Positions 52,590 through 63,960 of a DNA stretch of 64,000 bases are shown piece by piece (within the stretch, counting starts at the first letter, position 1; each line of letters opens with the position of its first letter). The notes below the pieces were generated by a model. The model had not been told where the DNA came from. It made no database searches and worked only from the letters and a program-made list of their open reading frames with translations. The DNA comes from Ahaetulla prasina (Eukaryota > Chordata > Lepidosauria > Squamata > Colubridae). The stretch is taken from assembly GCF_028640845.1 (NCBI RefSeq), contig NC_080546.1, positions 83,446,257 to 83,510,256 of the forward strand, written 5' to 3'. The position numbers and the translations under genes were made by a program.

Positions 52590-52960
52590 AATAAAGAGGG
52601 TGGGGGCTCCTACCCTCTGGAATGAACTTCCCCCTGGTTTATGCCAAATATCTAACCTTCGGACCTTTTGCCGCAAATTGAAAACGTATTTATTTATTTG
52701 TGCGGGGCTGGCTTAAATTTTGTTGTAAATTTTGTTGTATTTTTAAATTTAATATTTTATATTTCTAAATTTTATATGAATTTTAATGGGTTCTTAGAAT
52801 TTTAAATGTTTTAAAGTTTTCGGCCAATTGTATAATAAGTTTTTAAATTTTGTTTTAATTGTATATTGTATTGTTTTGGGTTTTATTTTGGCTGTACACC
52901 GCCCTGAGTCCTTCGGGAGAAGGGCGGTATAGAAATCTAATAAATAATAATAATAATAAA
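52590..52960 (+). mobile_element. L2 LINE 3' end
   Basis: Begins with the ORF2 terminus in one frame, 'TLWNELPPGLCQISNLRTF' then RKLKTYLF-like. An AT-rich 3' UTR follows to 'gccctgagtccttcgggaga' / 'agggcggtatagaaatc' and (AAT)n. The last 45 bp equal the tail of SINE family C. Confidence 0.85.
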
Positions 52961-52984
52961 AAATTTGTTCAGTCATGGAAAAAT

Positions 52985-53245
52985 GGAATACAGAGAGCAG
53001 AGAGGAGTGGAGTGAAATTGAACAGGAGAGAAGATAAGAGAAGGGAAGGGAAGGGAAGGGAAGAGAAGAGAAGAGAAGAGAAGAGAAGAGAAGAGGGGAG
53101 GAAGGAAGGAATGGAAAAGAAGAAGGGAGGGGAAGAAGAAAAGAAAAGAAGAAAAGAAGAAAAGAGAAGAGAAAATGGAAGGGAAGGGAAGGGAAGGGAA
53201 GGGAAGGGAAGGGAAGAGAAGAGAAGAGAAGAGAAGAGAAGCCTT
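52985..53245. repeat. Polypurine (GAAGG/GAAGA)n tract
   Basis: About 260 bp of almost only A and G: AAGGG, GAAGA, AGAAA units. Confidence 0.93.
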
Positions 53246-53399
53246 ACTGATTAAATCATATAACTATATCAAATCTGTAAAACTTATTCAAAACTACAAA
53301 TATATACAAGAAAACAATAGGACATGGACATAGTAAGTCACCACCCCTAAAGTCAACCCCAATCTAATCTAAATAATCTATTCTCTTCGAAACTGGCTA

Positions 53400-54075
53400 T
53401 GAAATGCAGTTGTTCCATTGGTTAATTATTCTTACAATTGCTCAGATTTCTCCTTAGTTCCAGGTTGGTTCTCTCCTTTTTTTTTTCTTTTAAAAAGTTT
53501 TTTATTTTATAGACCAACAAACACTTAGTACCTCAGTCATCCCTTCCGTGTGACATCTCAGTGTTTTCTTCATAGCTCCATCTTTTTGGTGTTTCTTCTT
53601 TCTTCACTTCGTTTAATCTATTACCATCTTTTCACAAATACAGTATTCTAATTATACCACTTTCTTACATAATTATCCATTGCTTATCTATATCTTTTTT
53701 CTAATCAATAGTAAAATTGGTCCCATATCTTAAAATATTCTGAATCCTCTCTTTCTTTGATCATCAGTTAATCTATTCATTTCTGCACAGTCTAGAATTT
53801 TTTTTTTATAATTTCTCCTTCCAGGGGTATTTTCTCTGCTTTACAATTTTGTGCAAAAACAATTCTTGCTGCTGTTATTACATCTATAACCAAATAAATA
53901 TTTTCTTTACTAATTTTCTCTGGTAGAATACCCAATAAGAACAGCTCCGGTTTTAAGTCAATATGTTGTTGGGTCATTTCTTCTAGCCACAGGTTGGTTC
54001 TCTCCTTGATTAGTTTTCCATCCATGGTTTCTTCTTCTGCCTTCGGGTGCTTTGGAGAATAGATTGACCCCCTCT
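53400..54075 (-). mobile_element. CR1 3' region split by L1
   Basis: 53400-53478 ('ctcagatttctccttagttcc') and 53991-54075 ('cttgattagttttccatcca', 'gccttcgggtgctttggaga') are the antisense of CR1 blocks also seen at 48590-48700. An L1 lies between. Confidence 0.78.
53462..54007 (-). mobile_element. L1 3' end in CR1, 17-bp TSD
   Basis: 53479-53990 between perfect copies of AGGTTGGTTCTCTCCTT (53462-53478, 53991-54007). The minus strand carries 'LKPELFLLGILPEKISKENI' and 'VITAARIVFAQNCKAEKIP', then the 3' UTR and poly-A (T-run at 53479-53489). Same L1 family as 47541-50129. Confidence 0.93.
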
Positions 54076-54252
54076 TCTTTTTGAAACCGAAATGAGTCGA
54101 ATAATGTGGGGTGGGGGGAAGAGAAATGGTTCAGGGAATGGAAAGAACACAACCAATACTATTTTGCCTCAGCTTTAAGAACAGGGAGAGATATCAAAAA
54201 TGTGTTACCGCTTACTGGAAATTTTGACAAATTTCTACAATAGGTGGAGCTT

Positions 54253-54674
54253 TGTTCTATTTCATAGGCACTACGTCTCATGTCTCAGGGACACCATGGC
54301 TCAGTGGCTAAGATGTTGAGTTTGTCGATCAGAAGGTCAGCAGTTCAGCAGTTCGAATCTCTAGCGCCGCGTAATGGAGTGAGCTCCTGTTACTTGTCCC
54401 AGCTTCTGCCAACCTAACAGTTCGAAAGCACCTAAAAAAATGCAAGTAGAAAAATAGGGAACACCTTTGGTGGGAAGGTAACAACATTCCATGCACCTTT
54501 GGCATTTAGTCATGCTGGCGACATGACCATGGAGACGTCTTCGAACAGCGCTGGCTCTTCGGTTTTGAAACAGAGATAAGCACCGCCTTCTAGATTTGGA
54601 AACTACTAGCATACATGCGTGGGAAAACCTTTACCTTTATCTTATGTTCTATTTCATAGGCACTACCTCTCATG
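54253..54674 (+). mobile_element. SINE family A with a 30-bp TSD
   Basis: The SINE (54286-54644) is complete from 'cagggacaccatggctcag' to 'aacctttacctttatctta'. The 30-bp direct repeat at 54253-54282 and 54645-54674 (starting TGTTCTATTTCATAGGCACT) has one mismatch. Confidence 0.92.
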
Positions 54675-55486
54675 CCAAAGAGCTAGCCGTGAGAGGACCA
54701 GAATTTTTGATTTTGTAGGATTTGATTTTATAGTTTATTGGATTTTGATTTTGTCCCTTCATAGTTTTCGAATGAAAACCTCTCAGGGTTCCTTCTCTTC
54801 TCCATTCTACTTTGTCAGTTTAATTGCCATCTCACTCAACAGGCATTGCATCATTTCTTTATACCGATTGAAGCAATATTTGATTCAGAAAGCTTTTACT
54901 CATAAATATAATTTGAAGATTATATGCTTAATGGACCTTAATTAAGACATGTTCCTAATTGTGGCAATGGCTTCTTTCGTGGCCCTGGGCACAAATACTT
55001 GGGGGGGTGGGAAATAATGTTTCAGTGATAACTTTAGTCTGCGCCTCCGCGCATCCTCATCAAATCTTAAAACACATACTTGAGCATACATTAGTTATGA
55101 TAGGTGCTTTTAGTAGATTGCACATACAATCCTTTTCAAGGCCTATTGGACAAGATGCTATTTTTTTTGCTCATCCAATTACCCTGCTAATATACACAAA
55201 ATGGTTCTATATGTAATATTGACATTGGCTAATGCCTGATTTGGAGATATCCCACTTCAATAAAAGTGTATTAATGCAAAATCCTGGCCCCATTAATGTC
55301 AGTGGATAAGCTCCCATTAGCTTCAGGAGCATTTTGAATTTACTGATAAGAAGGTGGACTACGCTCTCCAGGTTGGTTGGTGGAGCCAAATGCAACAAAT
55401 AACACAATCAGATAAGGCATTAAAGCTGTCTTCTGCTGGGACTCATTTTAAAGTCATGAAGACTTTTTAGAACGATTCTTTATTTA
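54675..55486. other. ~800 bp with no recognised transposon
   Basis: Single-copy-looking AT-rich sequence. Confidence 0.4.
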
Positions 55487-56115
55487 TTTTATTTGTCACA
55501 ACAGTATATGTAAGCATAAGCATGAAATAACTATACGATATATAAGCATATATATAAGCTTAAGTATAAAAAAAACTTTATGAATTGGATACAATCAAAG
55601 GAGACATTGGGACAGGAACGGTAGGCACGTTGGTGCTCTTATGCACACCCCTGACAGACCTCTTAGGAATGGGGTGAGGTCAATAGTAGATAGTTTTTGG
55701 TTAAAGCTTTGGGGATTTTGGGAAGAAACCACAGGGTCAGGTAGTGCATTCCAGGCATTAACAGCTCTGTTACTGAAGTCGTATTTTCTGCAATCAAGAT
55801 TGGAGCGGTTCACATTAAGCTTAAATCTATTGTGTGATCATGTAATGTTGCGATTGAAGCTGAAGTAGTCTTCAACAGGAAGGACATTGTAACAGATTAT
55901 TCTATGAGTTAAACTCAGGTCATATCGAAGGCGAGGGAGTTCTAAATTTTCTAAACCCAGTATTTCTAGTCTGGTGGCATAAGGTATTTTGATGTATTCA
56001 GAGGAGTGGAGAACTCTTCTTGTAAAATATTTTTGGACACGCTCAATTGTATTGATATCCGAAATGAGGTATGGGTTCCAGACAGGTGAGCTGTATTCAA
56101 GAATTGGTCTAGCAA
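55487..56115 (-). mobile_element. Jockey/CR1-group LINE (family X) 3' end
   Basis: The minus strand holds LNVNRSNLDCRKYDFSNRAV-type sequence ('NAWNALPDPVVSSQNPQSF', 'LTPFLRGLSGVCIRAPTCL', 55595-55813) and upstream blocks in other frames. Long AT-rich 3' UTR to 'gttgtgacaaataaaataaa'. Confidence 0.83.
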
Positions 56116-56235
56116 TTCCTTGCTCAGGAATTGAATTTCTTACTCAGGCTAGAAAGCTAATTGAAAAACATCCCTAGCAAATTTCCAGCCAGCCTCTGAA
56201 TGAACACACCAGTGAAAGTAAGCCCACAATTTTTC
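56116..56235. other. Short unique flank of the solo LTR
   Basis: Continues after the LTR at 56812. Nothing recognised. Confidence 0.3.
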
Positions 56236-56816
56236 AGGATTGTTAAGGGTAATCTGGGTTCACAACCAAGGTTGTGGACTGTTGAGCAGAGTACCCTACG
56301 CATGAAAACGACTGAGACTGGTTGTATACAATAACAGTCACTTGCAGACAAACTGGGGTTTGATATTCCTTTACTTTTAGGGAAAAGGCAAAGTCATAGT
56401 CCAAAAACAATTCCAGGTCATACACATATAAAGTCAGTCAGGGATGTTACAAAGTCTTCTTACTTGCACAACAAAAAAGGTATTCTTTCAGTTCGGCAAA
56501 ACACAGTTCAATTCACAACAGTCAGTATCTTGAGGAATCAGTAACTAGCCATGATCAAGCAGCAATCATAAAGCTCAAATATACAGTTGCAGCATATCAT
56601 CAGGTTACAATGCTGTAGCATCCCTGTAGATTCCCCACAAGCCATAATTTAGTAGTCCTTTTATATATTGGCTACAGAGCTCAACCAATCAGGATGCTTG
56701 CATGATGCAGCACAGCCTTAAAGCAATATCATGCCTTTCTTACTGCAAACATACATAGTTAGTTTATATATTGCCTAGCCAACTAGTTAGGCAAATAACA
56801 ATTTCCTGACAAGGAT
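56236..56816 (-). mobile_element. Solo LTR (571 bp), perfect 5-bp TSD AGGAT
   Basis: 56241-56811. Minus strand TGTCAGGAAATTG...TTACCCTTAACA. TSD AGGAT at 56236-56240 and 56812-56816. Promoter-like 'gattggttgagctctg' (CCAAT type) and 'ccaatatataaaaggac' (TATA) lie at about 56665-56700. No internal domain. A family separate from the other LTRs here. Confidence 0.87.
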
Positions 56817-57197
56817 TATTGGCTCCACTGGTAAACTTCCCCAGCCACAAAAATGCTCTTCATGTTTTTCAGCTCTCTTGTAACTTTATTATTATTTCAT
56901 AACCTATATTAGGCATTTACGAAAAACAAATCATAACGTATTTCTGCATGATCCTTCGCTTTAAATATTGATGTATGCTATCATACCCCAACTTAATTGT
57001 ACCTTCTCAGGGCCAAACATACAGTATCTGTTTCCTTGAAGCTTTCCCGATAAGACTTCATTTCCTAAACATTTTTACGGCTCTTTTTTGGATTGCATCC
57101 TGGAAGTAGATGAAAAAGAGATGGATGGGGGGGAAAATTGGAGGGGAAAAAAAAGCAGCCCATATCTTCCATTTCCTTTTCAAAACTATAGTAGTAG
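56817..57197. other. No recognised feature
   Basis: Unique-looking. Confidence 0.35.
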
Positions 57198-57841
57198 CCA
57201 AAATGGTGGAAACATTTTGGGAAAAGTGTATTTTTCTAAAACTGGCTAATAACACCACTTTTTTTTTGGAGTAGTACCATAAAATTATATATCAATGGAA
57301 AGATCAGTTAATCAGGAATGTAATGCAATAACTCTTAAGAAGGATTTGCTATTAGAATAGCAGTTACATTATAAAGAAGAAAAGTGAAACATAGAAAAAA
57401 CGCGATATACAAAAATTATCACCATAGAAAAAACGCGATATACAAAAATTATCACCATAGAAAAAAATGAGATATACAAAAATGATCACTAGGTCAGTTA
57501 ATCCTTAGTTGGGTAACGTTTAGCATGAATTACATCTTCCTTACAACATCTTCCCATAGAGTGAACCAAGTCTTTTAGTTCTGCAGCTGTTCTAATGTGA
57601 AACCAAGCTTGAAGGATTGCTTCTATTAACTGGGTTTTATTGCTGGGTCGCTTCGGACTAAAAAGTTTCTTTAGTCGGCTCCATAGATTTTCAATTGGGT
57701 TAAGATCTGGGCTATTCCCAGGCCATTCCAGCAATGGAATAGGATTATCTTGAAACTCCAAAAAAAAAAAAAGTGGTATTATTAGCCATCAAACTCAAAA
57801 ATCCACTTTTCCCAAAAGGTTTCCCCAAATTTGGGGAAACC
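57198..57841 (-). mobile_element. Tc1-like transposon, internally deleted, ~65-bp TIRs
   Basis: The terminal inverted repeats at about 57198-57262 and 57768-57841 share 'cattttgggaaaagtg', 'ggctaataacaccacttt' in opposite orientation. A minus-strand frame (57498-57761) gives 'LLEWPGNSPDLNPIENLW', the last catalytic block (D..E region) of Tc1/mariner DDE transposases, then a short C-terminus ending 'CCKEDVIHAKRYPTKD'. The N-terminal DNA-binding half and first catalytic D are missing; in their place is a 33-bp tandem repeat. Confidence 0.85.
57389..57487 (+). repeat. 33-bp tandem repeat, three copies
   Basis: Units start 'catagaaaaaacgcgatata' at about 57389, 57422 and 57455, each ending 'caaaaattatcac'-like. 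The third is slightly diverged. Confidence 0.9.
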
Positions 57842-58069
57842 TATACTATACTATAGAGTATGGCCAATGAATTAGTGGATGGAACAAGTATTTTCTGTAG
57901 GAGAAGGACAGATGGAATCTGAGGCTGAATTCAAGAGACAAAGCCTAGAATCATTACATGTCCACAAACTCTCTAAATCCATCTCCCTTATCTAGTGACA
58001 ATTTAGTATTGACCATTAGTTGACTAGATTCTTGTGTATGGATAATGAGCAATAAATCAGGATAACTGA
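57842..58069. other. No recognised feature
   Basis: Short unique stretch. Confidence 0.3.
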
Positions 58070-59385
58070 AGAATAGAATAGAATTTTATTGGCCAAGTGT
58101 GATTGGACACACAAGGAATTTGTCTTGGTGCATATGCTCTCAGTGTACATAAAAGAAAAGATATGTTCATCAAGGTACAACATTTACAATACAATTGACG
58201 GTCAATATATCAATATAAATCATAAGGATTGCCAGCAACAAGTTATAGTCATACAGTCATAAGTGGAAAGAGATTGGTGATGGGAACTATGAAACGATTA
58301 ATAGTAGTACAGATTCAGTAAATAGTCTGACAGTGTTGAGGGAATTATTTGTTTAGCAGAGTGATGGCCTTCGGGAAAAAACTGTTCTTGTGTCTAGTTG
58401 TTCTGGTGTGCAGTGCTCTATAGCGTCGTTTTGAGGGTAGGAGTTGAAACAGTTTATGTCCAGGATATGAGGGATCTGCAAATATTTTCACGGCCCTCTT
58501 CTTGATTCGTGCAGTATACAGGTCCTCAATGGAAGGCAGGTTGGTAGCCATTATTTTTTCTGCAGTTCTAATTATCCTCTGAAGTCTGTGTTTTTCTTGT
58601 TGGGTTGCAGAACCGAACCAGACAGTTATAGAGGTGCAAATGACAGACTCAATAATTCCTCTGTAGAATTGGATCAGCAGCTCCTTGGGCAGTTTGAGCT
58701 TACTGAGTTGGCGCAGAAAGAACATTCTTTGTTGTCATTTTTTAATGATGTTTTTGATGTTAGCTGTCCATTTGAGATCTTGCGATATGATAGAACCCAG
58801 AAATTTGAAGGTTTCTACTGTTGATACTGTGTTGTCAAGTATTGTGAGAGGTGGAAGTATGGAAGGGTTTTTCCTAAAGTCTACCACCATTTCTACGGTT
58901 TTGAGTGTGTTCAGTTCCAGATTGTTTTGGTTGCACCACAAGGCTAGTCGTTCGACCTCTCATCTATATGCGGATTCGTCATTGTCTCGAATGAGACCAA
59001 TCACTGTTGTGTCATCTGCGAACTTCAGTAGCTTAACAAATGGATCATTGGAGATGCAGTCATTGGTATACAGAGAGAAGAGAAGTGGGGAGAGCACACA
59101 GCCTTGGGGGGCCCCTGTGCTAATTGTACAGGTATTTGATGTGATCTTGCTTAGCTTCACCTGCTGCTTCCTGTTTGTTAGGAAGCTTGTGATCCACTTA
59201 CAAGTCTGTTCCGGTACCTGTAGCTGGTTTAGCTTAGTTAGAAGAATGTCTGGAATGATGGTATTGAATGCTGAACTAAAGTCTACAAAAAGGACCCTTG
59301 CATAGGTCTTTGGAGACTCAAGATGTTGTAGGGTGTAGTGCAGAGCCATATTAACAGCATCATCTGCAGCTTAACCTGCAGTGCT
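58070..59385 (-). mobile_element. CR1-L3 (Snake1-type) LINE, longest copy in the window
   Basis: Minus strand. The frame 58960-59349 gives RT palm motifs 'VLFVDFSSAFNTIIPDIL', 'STGAPQGCVLSPLLFSLY' and 'KLLKFADDTTVIGLIRDN' with the F-A-D-D catalytic box intact. It stops at an in-frame stop in the 'YR' region. Downstream in other frames are WCNQNNLELNTLKTVEMV (58735-58941) and 'FLRQLSKLKLPKELLIQFY' to 'TRTTRHKNSFFPKAITLLNK' (58345-58725). Then the 3' UTR and a very short AATAG tail (58072-58083). Two or three breaks make it defective. 5'-truncated before RT block 2. Confidence 0.93.
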
Positions 59386-59782
59386 GATTCTTCAACCTGA
59401 CTCTTTACATGACTTGATTATTAATAAGTGGAACATGCACGCATTAATAGCATGGCTCAGTATACAAAAATATTAACATTGGGCAGAAATTTGAGCTCTT
59501 CGCCCACTCAAAATAATTATTAATAACCTTTCATATCCACACTATTGAAAATGAAATTGAAACAATGAAATTGGTGCTAGATAAAAATCAATGGAATTCA
59601 AGGAGGGATGTACTTGGATAACTTGTGGCATTGTAATTACTCCAAACTAATAACTCCCTTAACTCCACCCTCTTCTTCGCCTACATAAACAAGAATTCTG
59701 AAAGAGAGAAACTTGTGATAAACAATGTATCAAAATCCAGCAGATTCACAAAGTTGTCCTTCCATTTTGAAAATTTAGCAAG
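59386..59782. other. No recognised feature
   Basis: Unique-looking. Confidence 0.35.
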
Positions 59783-60556
59783 TGTAGGAAGTTAGCACTC
59801 ACCCTTCTCCTAGAAGAATGAAATATTTTGGAGGATATTGAAGAGGGCAGAGTATTGTGTTTCCCTGGATGGGAAATGGAGAAACCTGTTTTAAAGCAAA
59901 GCAGCTTCTTGCCTCCTCACACCTTTGTCAATGGACCATTAAGGCCTCAGCCAAACTCACTCATTCCCCCCACCTTTGTCAATGGACCATCATCTGCAAC
60001 ACAATAGGACCCATCTAGCAACAGGAACCACATGTCAAGGCTTAAGCAAGTTTGAGAGACAACCTACAAAGTTTGCTAAGACCCCCTAGACCACCTGGGA
60101 GTTTGACAACCAATCTGGGTACATTTCTTATACAGGAACAGAAAACACCAAGGTGGGGCCAGTGGTGGGATTCAGCCAGTTCGCACCACTTCGGGAGAAC
60201 CGGTTGTTAACTTTCTGAGCAGTTTGGCAAATTGGTTGTTGGAAGAAATCATTTGGGCAGAGAACCGGTTGTTAAATTACTTAAATCCCACCACTGGGTG
60301 GGGCCCCACAGAGGGTATAAACTCAGGCACTCAGCATCTTGTTTTCTTCTTCTCCTTTCCTCTCTGGTTCTTCATCCAACACCTTGAAGCATGTGATCAC
60401 CTTTTCTACTCAGGAGCGCAAGCCACGCGCTCCTGTTCATTAACTCAAGCTATGTGATTCCTGTCCACCATTAAACCATCTTTCCAAGCAGTCTCCATGT
60501 TTCCTGTGTCTTTTTCCCCACTTGGAACTGAACCCAGATGGACATTTCTTCCAACA
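59783..60556 (+). mobile_element. LTR (family D2), split by hAT MITE G
   Basis: Starts TGTAGGAAGTTAGC and ends CATTTCTTCCAACA, with inverted TGTNGGAAG ends. Collinear with 30168-31945 and with the reverse of 62460-63063. Flanks gcaag / caaag do not match cleanly, so exact ends are provisional. 'agagggtataaactcagg' gives a TATA-like box at 60311-60319 and 'cattaaacc' a polyadenylation-like site. Confidence 0.78.
60152..60304. mobile_element. hAT MITE G (137 bp), perfect 8-bp TSD
   Basis: 60160-60296 begins CAGTGGTGGGATTC and ends AAATCCCACCACTG. TSD GGTGGGGC (60152-60159, 60297-60304) is perfect. The interior has 'gagaaccggttgttaa' twice. The shortest and cleanest member. Confidence 0.94.
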
Positions 60557-61440
60557 CAAAGAAAACACCACAAGTGAAATGAAGGACATCGTACACCATT
60601 AAATGATTAGCAAAACATGGAATTTTTTAAAACAATTCCACTTTAACTTCTTTAGCAGTGCAGTGTTATTTGTAGGAAAATGCAAATAATCTTCCATTAG
60701 TTCACAAAAACTGCCCTACAAACAATATAAGAAATGGTTAAATGAAGTGAAAATGCTTGCTGCTAAAAATGGGGTATAACTGTGAAACAGCTATGGCAGT
60801 TTTCTGTAAATATGAATATCACTAATTTTAGTGAAATAGTAATTACACTAATAAATATATTCTCATTTACATTCTGCATAAAAATTTAAATTTCACTCCC
60901 TAGGAAATTAAACATTATTTGAAATACATTTTTGCTTTGTGCTTATAATTATATGAATCCTGTGGGGAAAAGGGAAAATAGAATGCTAGTTGAATAGTTT
61001 TTGTAACAGGATAAGAAACTTTGAGGATTTTTTAATCAAGAATATAGAAGAATTTAATTTTCTTCCCAAATGAATTAAAACCCATTCTATTATATGTACC
61101 ATATCTATTGCCAACTGGAACACACATTTGCTTACATTTGAATTCTTATAAGTTTCATTAAAGCATACCTATTATTTTAAAATGCATGTAGATATATCAG
61201 GAGAACGTATGAATACATACAGTAGATATTAAGCAAAATGCATTAAAATATAAACATGAAGTGAACATAAACTTTTTTATATATTTTCACTTGAGCCCCC
61301 CCCCTCAAAAATGCCAAGTCTTATAGAAATAAAAGAAAATTAAATTAATAGCAAAATAAAAATGGAAAGAATTCCTAGATCGTTCCCTAATAATTCTCTG
61401 TTCTTTGAGACATTATGAAACAAAGCATTCATCTTAATAT
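60557..61440. other. ~880 bp AT-rich sequence with no recognised transposon
   Basis: Long AT-rich interval with no domain-bearing frame. Confidence 0.4.
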
Positions 61441-61461
61441 ATCCTGAAGAATAGATAAATT

Positions 61462-62175
61462 AGAATGGAATGGAATGGAATGGAATGGAGTGGAGTGGAG
61501 TTGAATGGCATGGCATGGCATGGCACGGAATGGCACGGAATAGAACAGAATGGAGCGGAGTGGAGCAGAATAGAATAGAACAGAACAGAACAGAACAGAA
61601 CAGAACAGAACAGAACAGAACAGAATAGAATAGAATAGAATTCTTTATTGGCCAAGTGTGATTGGACACAGAAGGAATTTGTGTTCGGAATATAAGTTTT
61701 CAGTGTACATAATGATATAAGTCATGAATCATGATCATAGTCATTATAAATATGTTCATCATGAATCATACGATACAACACTTAGTGATAGGATTCTAAA
61801 TAAGCAATCAACATAACTTGTACTAGAAACTAAATAAAACAATATAAATTGTAAAGGTACGGGCAACAAAGTTATAGTCAGAAGTAGAAAAGGAGATAGG
61901 TAACAGGAAAGATGAGAAGAAAAATATCAATACAATCTTACTAAATAGTTTGACAGTGTTGAGGGAATTATTTGTTTAGCAGAGTGGTGAGTTCGGGAAG
62001 AAACTGTCCTTGTGTCTAGTTGTTCTGGTGTGCAGTGCTTTGTAGCGCCATTTTGAGGGAAGAAGTTGAAACAATTTATGTCCAGGATGCGAGGAGTTTT
62101 GTAAATATTTTCACAGCCCTCTTTTTGACTTGTGCAGTATAGAGGTCCACAATGGAAGGCCGGTTAGTAGCACTT
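61462..62175 (-). mobile_element. Snake1-type LINE 3' end with (GGAAT)n(GAACA)n tail
   Basis: The tail at 61462-61640 passes GGAAT, GGAGT, GGCAT, GGCAC, then GAACA and GAATA. 3' UTR 'ttattggccaagtgtgattg' and the coding end to 'tccacaatggaaggccgg'. More diverged than other copies. Confidence 0.85.
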
Positions 62176-62459
62176 GCACACAACTCAAATATTGCTTTAA
62201 GAAGTTCTAATATCCATTTTAAAGCAAACTTTGGGTCAATTTACTCAGAAAGTTGAAGATTCATAAAAGGCAGTGCAGGTTCCCTGGAGATCAGAAACAA
62301 GAAGCAATAGTCAATATTGCTGAACTATTGTTACTACATCTGGTAGGATGGGGTCAAGAAATCAGAACGGTAGTTGTGAACCCAATCAGCCACTTGCCGC
62401 TGTTTTCATCAGTGTGAAAAATAGGTTTCTTCCCCTCTCAACATCTTCCTAGTAGCTAG
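62176..62459. other. No recognised feature
   Basis: Unique-looking. Confidence 0.3.
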
Positions 62460-63067
62460 TATTGGAAGAAATATCCATTTAGTTCCATTCCAAGCTGGGA
62501 GAAAGATACTGGAGACAAAATGGAGGTTGGAGCCTGATTGGAAATATGGTTTAATGATGAAGCAGAACCACCAAGCACACAGTTCTCTGGTGCAGCTGAA
62601 CACATGGATTTGAGAGTGAGAGGTTTTTATACTTTTTTTTGGGCTTTGCACTTGAGCTTCCTGTTCCTGTGCAAGAACCTGTATTCTATTGGCTGTCGTC
62701 AGACTCCCATGGGGCGATGTGGGGTCATATTTGTCTGAGTCAAGTTTGGTTAAAGTTTGGACTCTGATGCAATGTCCTTAGGAGATTGTGCAATGTAGTG
62801 AGCTCTGCTGCTAGTGGTTAATCCTATTACGTCGTGGAGGGTCATGTCTTAATCCCATCACCCTGGAGCTGAACGTCTTTTGTCTTGTAGATAGGCTGGC
62901 TCAGTCTTCCTTAATGGGCACCAAATATCTGCTGGGGGCAGGGAGCTGCTTTCTGTCTTTAAAACATATTTCTCCTTTAGGGGAAATATAACAATCTGCC
63001 TTTTTAAATATCTCTCAAAACATTTCAATCTTATAGGAAGTGGGTGGGTGCTAACTTTCTACACTAG
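62456..63067 (-). mobile_element. Solo LTR (family D2), antisense
   Basis: 62460-63063. Minus strand TGTAGAAAGTTAGCACCC...TATTTCTTCCAATA. CTAG on both sides (62456-62459, 63064-63067) is a plausible 4-bp TSD. Shares 'gggctttgcacttgagcttc', 'cctgttcctgtgcaagaac' and 'cagactcccatggggc' (antisense) with 30168-31945. Confidence 0.8.
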
Positions 63068-63113
63068 CTTCCTTCGACTGAGAAATTCACACGAGCAAAT
63101 GTTAGCCTCCTAA

Positions 63114-63465
63114 TATAGATAGCCTTTTGACTTACAGCCACAACTGAACTGTAAATTTCTGTCGCTAAGTGAAACATTCGTTCAAGGAGTTTTGCTCCCT
63201 TTTAGGACCTTTCTTGGCACAGTTGTTCAGTGAATCACTGCAGTGCTTAGGCCGTTAAGTGAATCTGGTCTCCCCATTGACTTTGCTTGTCAGAAGGTCA
63301 CAAAAGGGTGATCAACGTGATCCCAGGACCCTGCAACCATCATAATTATGAGTCGGTTACCAAGGGTTTGAATTTTGATTGCGTGACCATGGGATGCTTC
63401 AACAGTCATGAGTCACTTTTTTCGATGTTTTTGTAACTTCAAATGGTCATTAACCGTTAATCACA
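63114..63465. mobile_element. Tigger/pogo-like MITE, both ends decayed
   Basis: 'tcgctaagtgaaacattcgt', 'ttgacttTgcttgtcagaagg', 'ggttaccaagggtttgaat' and 'ttcaaatggtcattaacc' match the family at 21243 and 35841. Confidence 0.75.
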
Positions 63466-63479
63466 ATCTTCCAAATATA

Positions 63480-63960
63480 GAATAACAAGATTAGAAGGGA
63501 CCTTGGAAGTTTTCTAGTCCAACCCAGGGGTGCTATTCAGCAGGTTCTGACAGGTTCTAGAGAACCGGTAGCGGAAATTTTAAGCAGTTCAGAGAACCGG
63601 CAAATACCACCTCTGGCTGGCCCCAGAATGGGGTGGGAATGGGGATTTTGCAGTAGCCTTCCCCTGCCATGCCCAGCAAGCCACACCCACAGAACCAGTA
63701 GTAAAAAAAATGTGAATTTCACCACTGTTCCAACCTGCTGCTTGAGCAGGAGATACAATACCATTCCAAACAAACATCCGTCCGATTTTTCTTGAAAATC
63801 TCTAATGATGGGGCACCCACAACTTACGAAGGCAAGCCGCTCCACTGATTCATTGTGTTCTCTGTCAGGACACTTCTCCTTAATTCTAAATTGGTTCTCT
63901 CTTTGATAAGCTTCCATCAAATAATCTGTATTATCATAAGGGTGCCACCACCAACCCAAG
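63480..63960 (-). mobile_element. CR1-related LINE 3' end, split by MITE H
   Basis: 63480-63524 ('ttagaagggaccttggaagt') and 63728-63960 ('ctgcttgagcaggagatac' onward, with 'agataatctgattt'-like CR1 sequence antisense). Frame lost. Confidence 0.75.
63517..63735. mobile_element. hAT MITE H (203 bp), 8-bp TSD
   Basis: 63525-63727 begins CAGGGGTGCTATTC and ends GAATTTCACCACTG. Flanks GTCCAACC and TTCCAACC match 7 of 8. Contains 'agagaaccggtagcgg' and 'agccacacccacagaacc'. Confidence 0.88.

Noticed and set aside
57389..57487. Three 33-bp repeats as a CRISPR-like array
   Set aside because: No spacers: the units are directly adjacent, and the setting is a eukaryotic Tc1 remnant.
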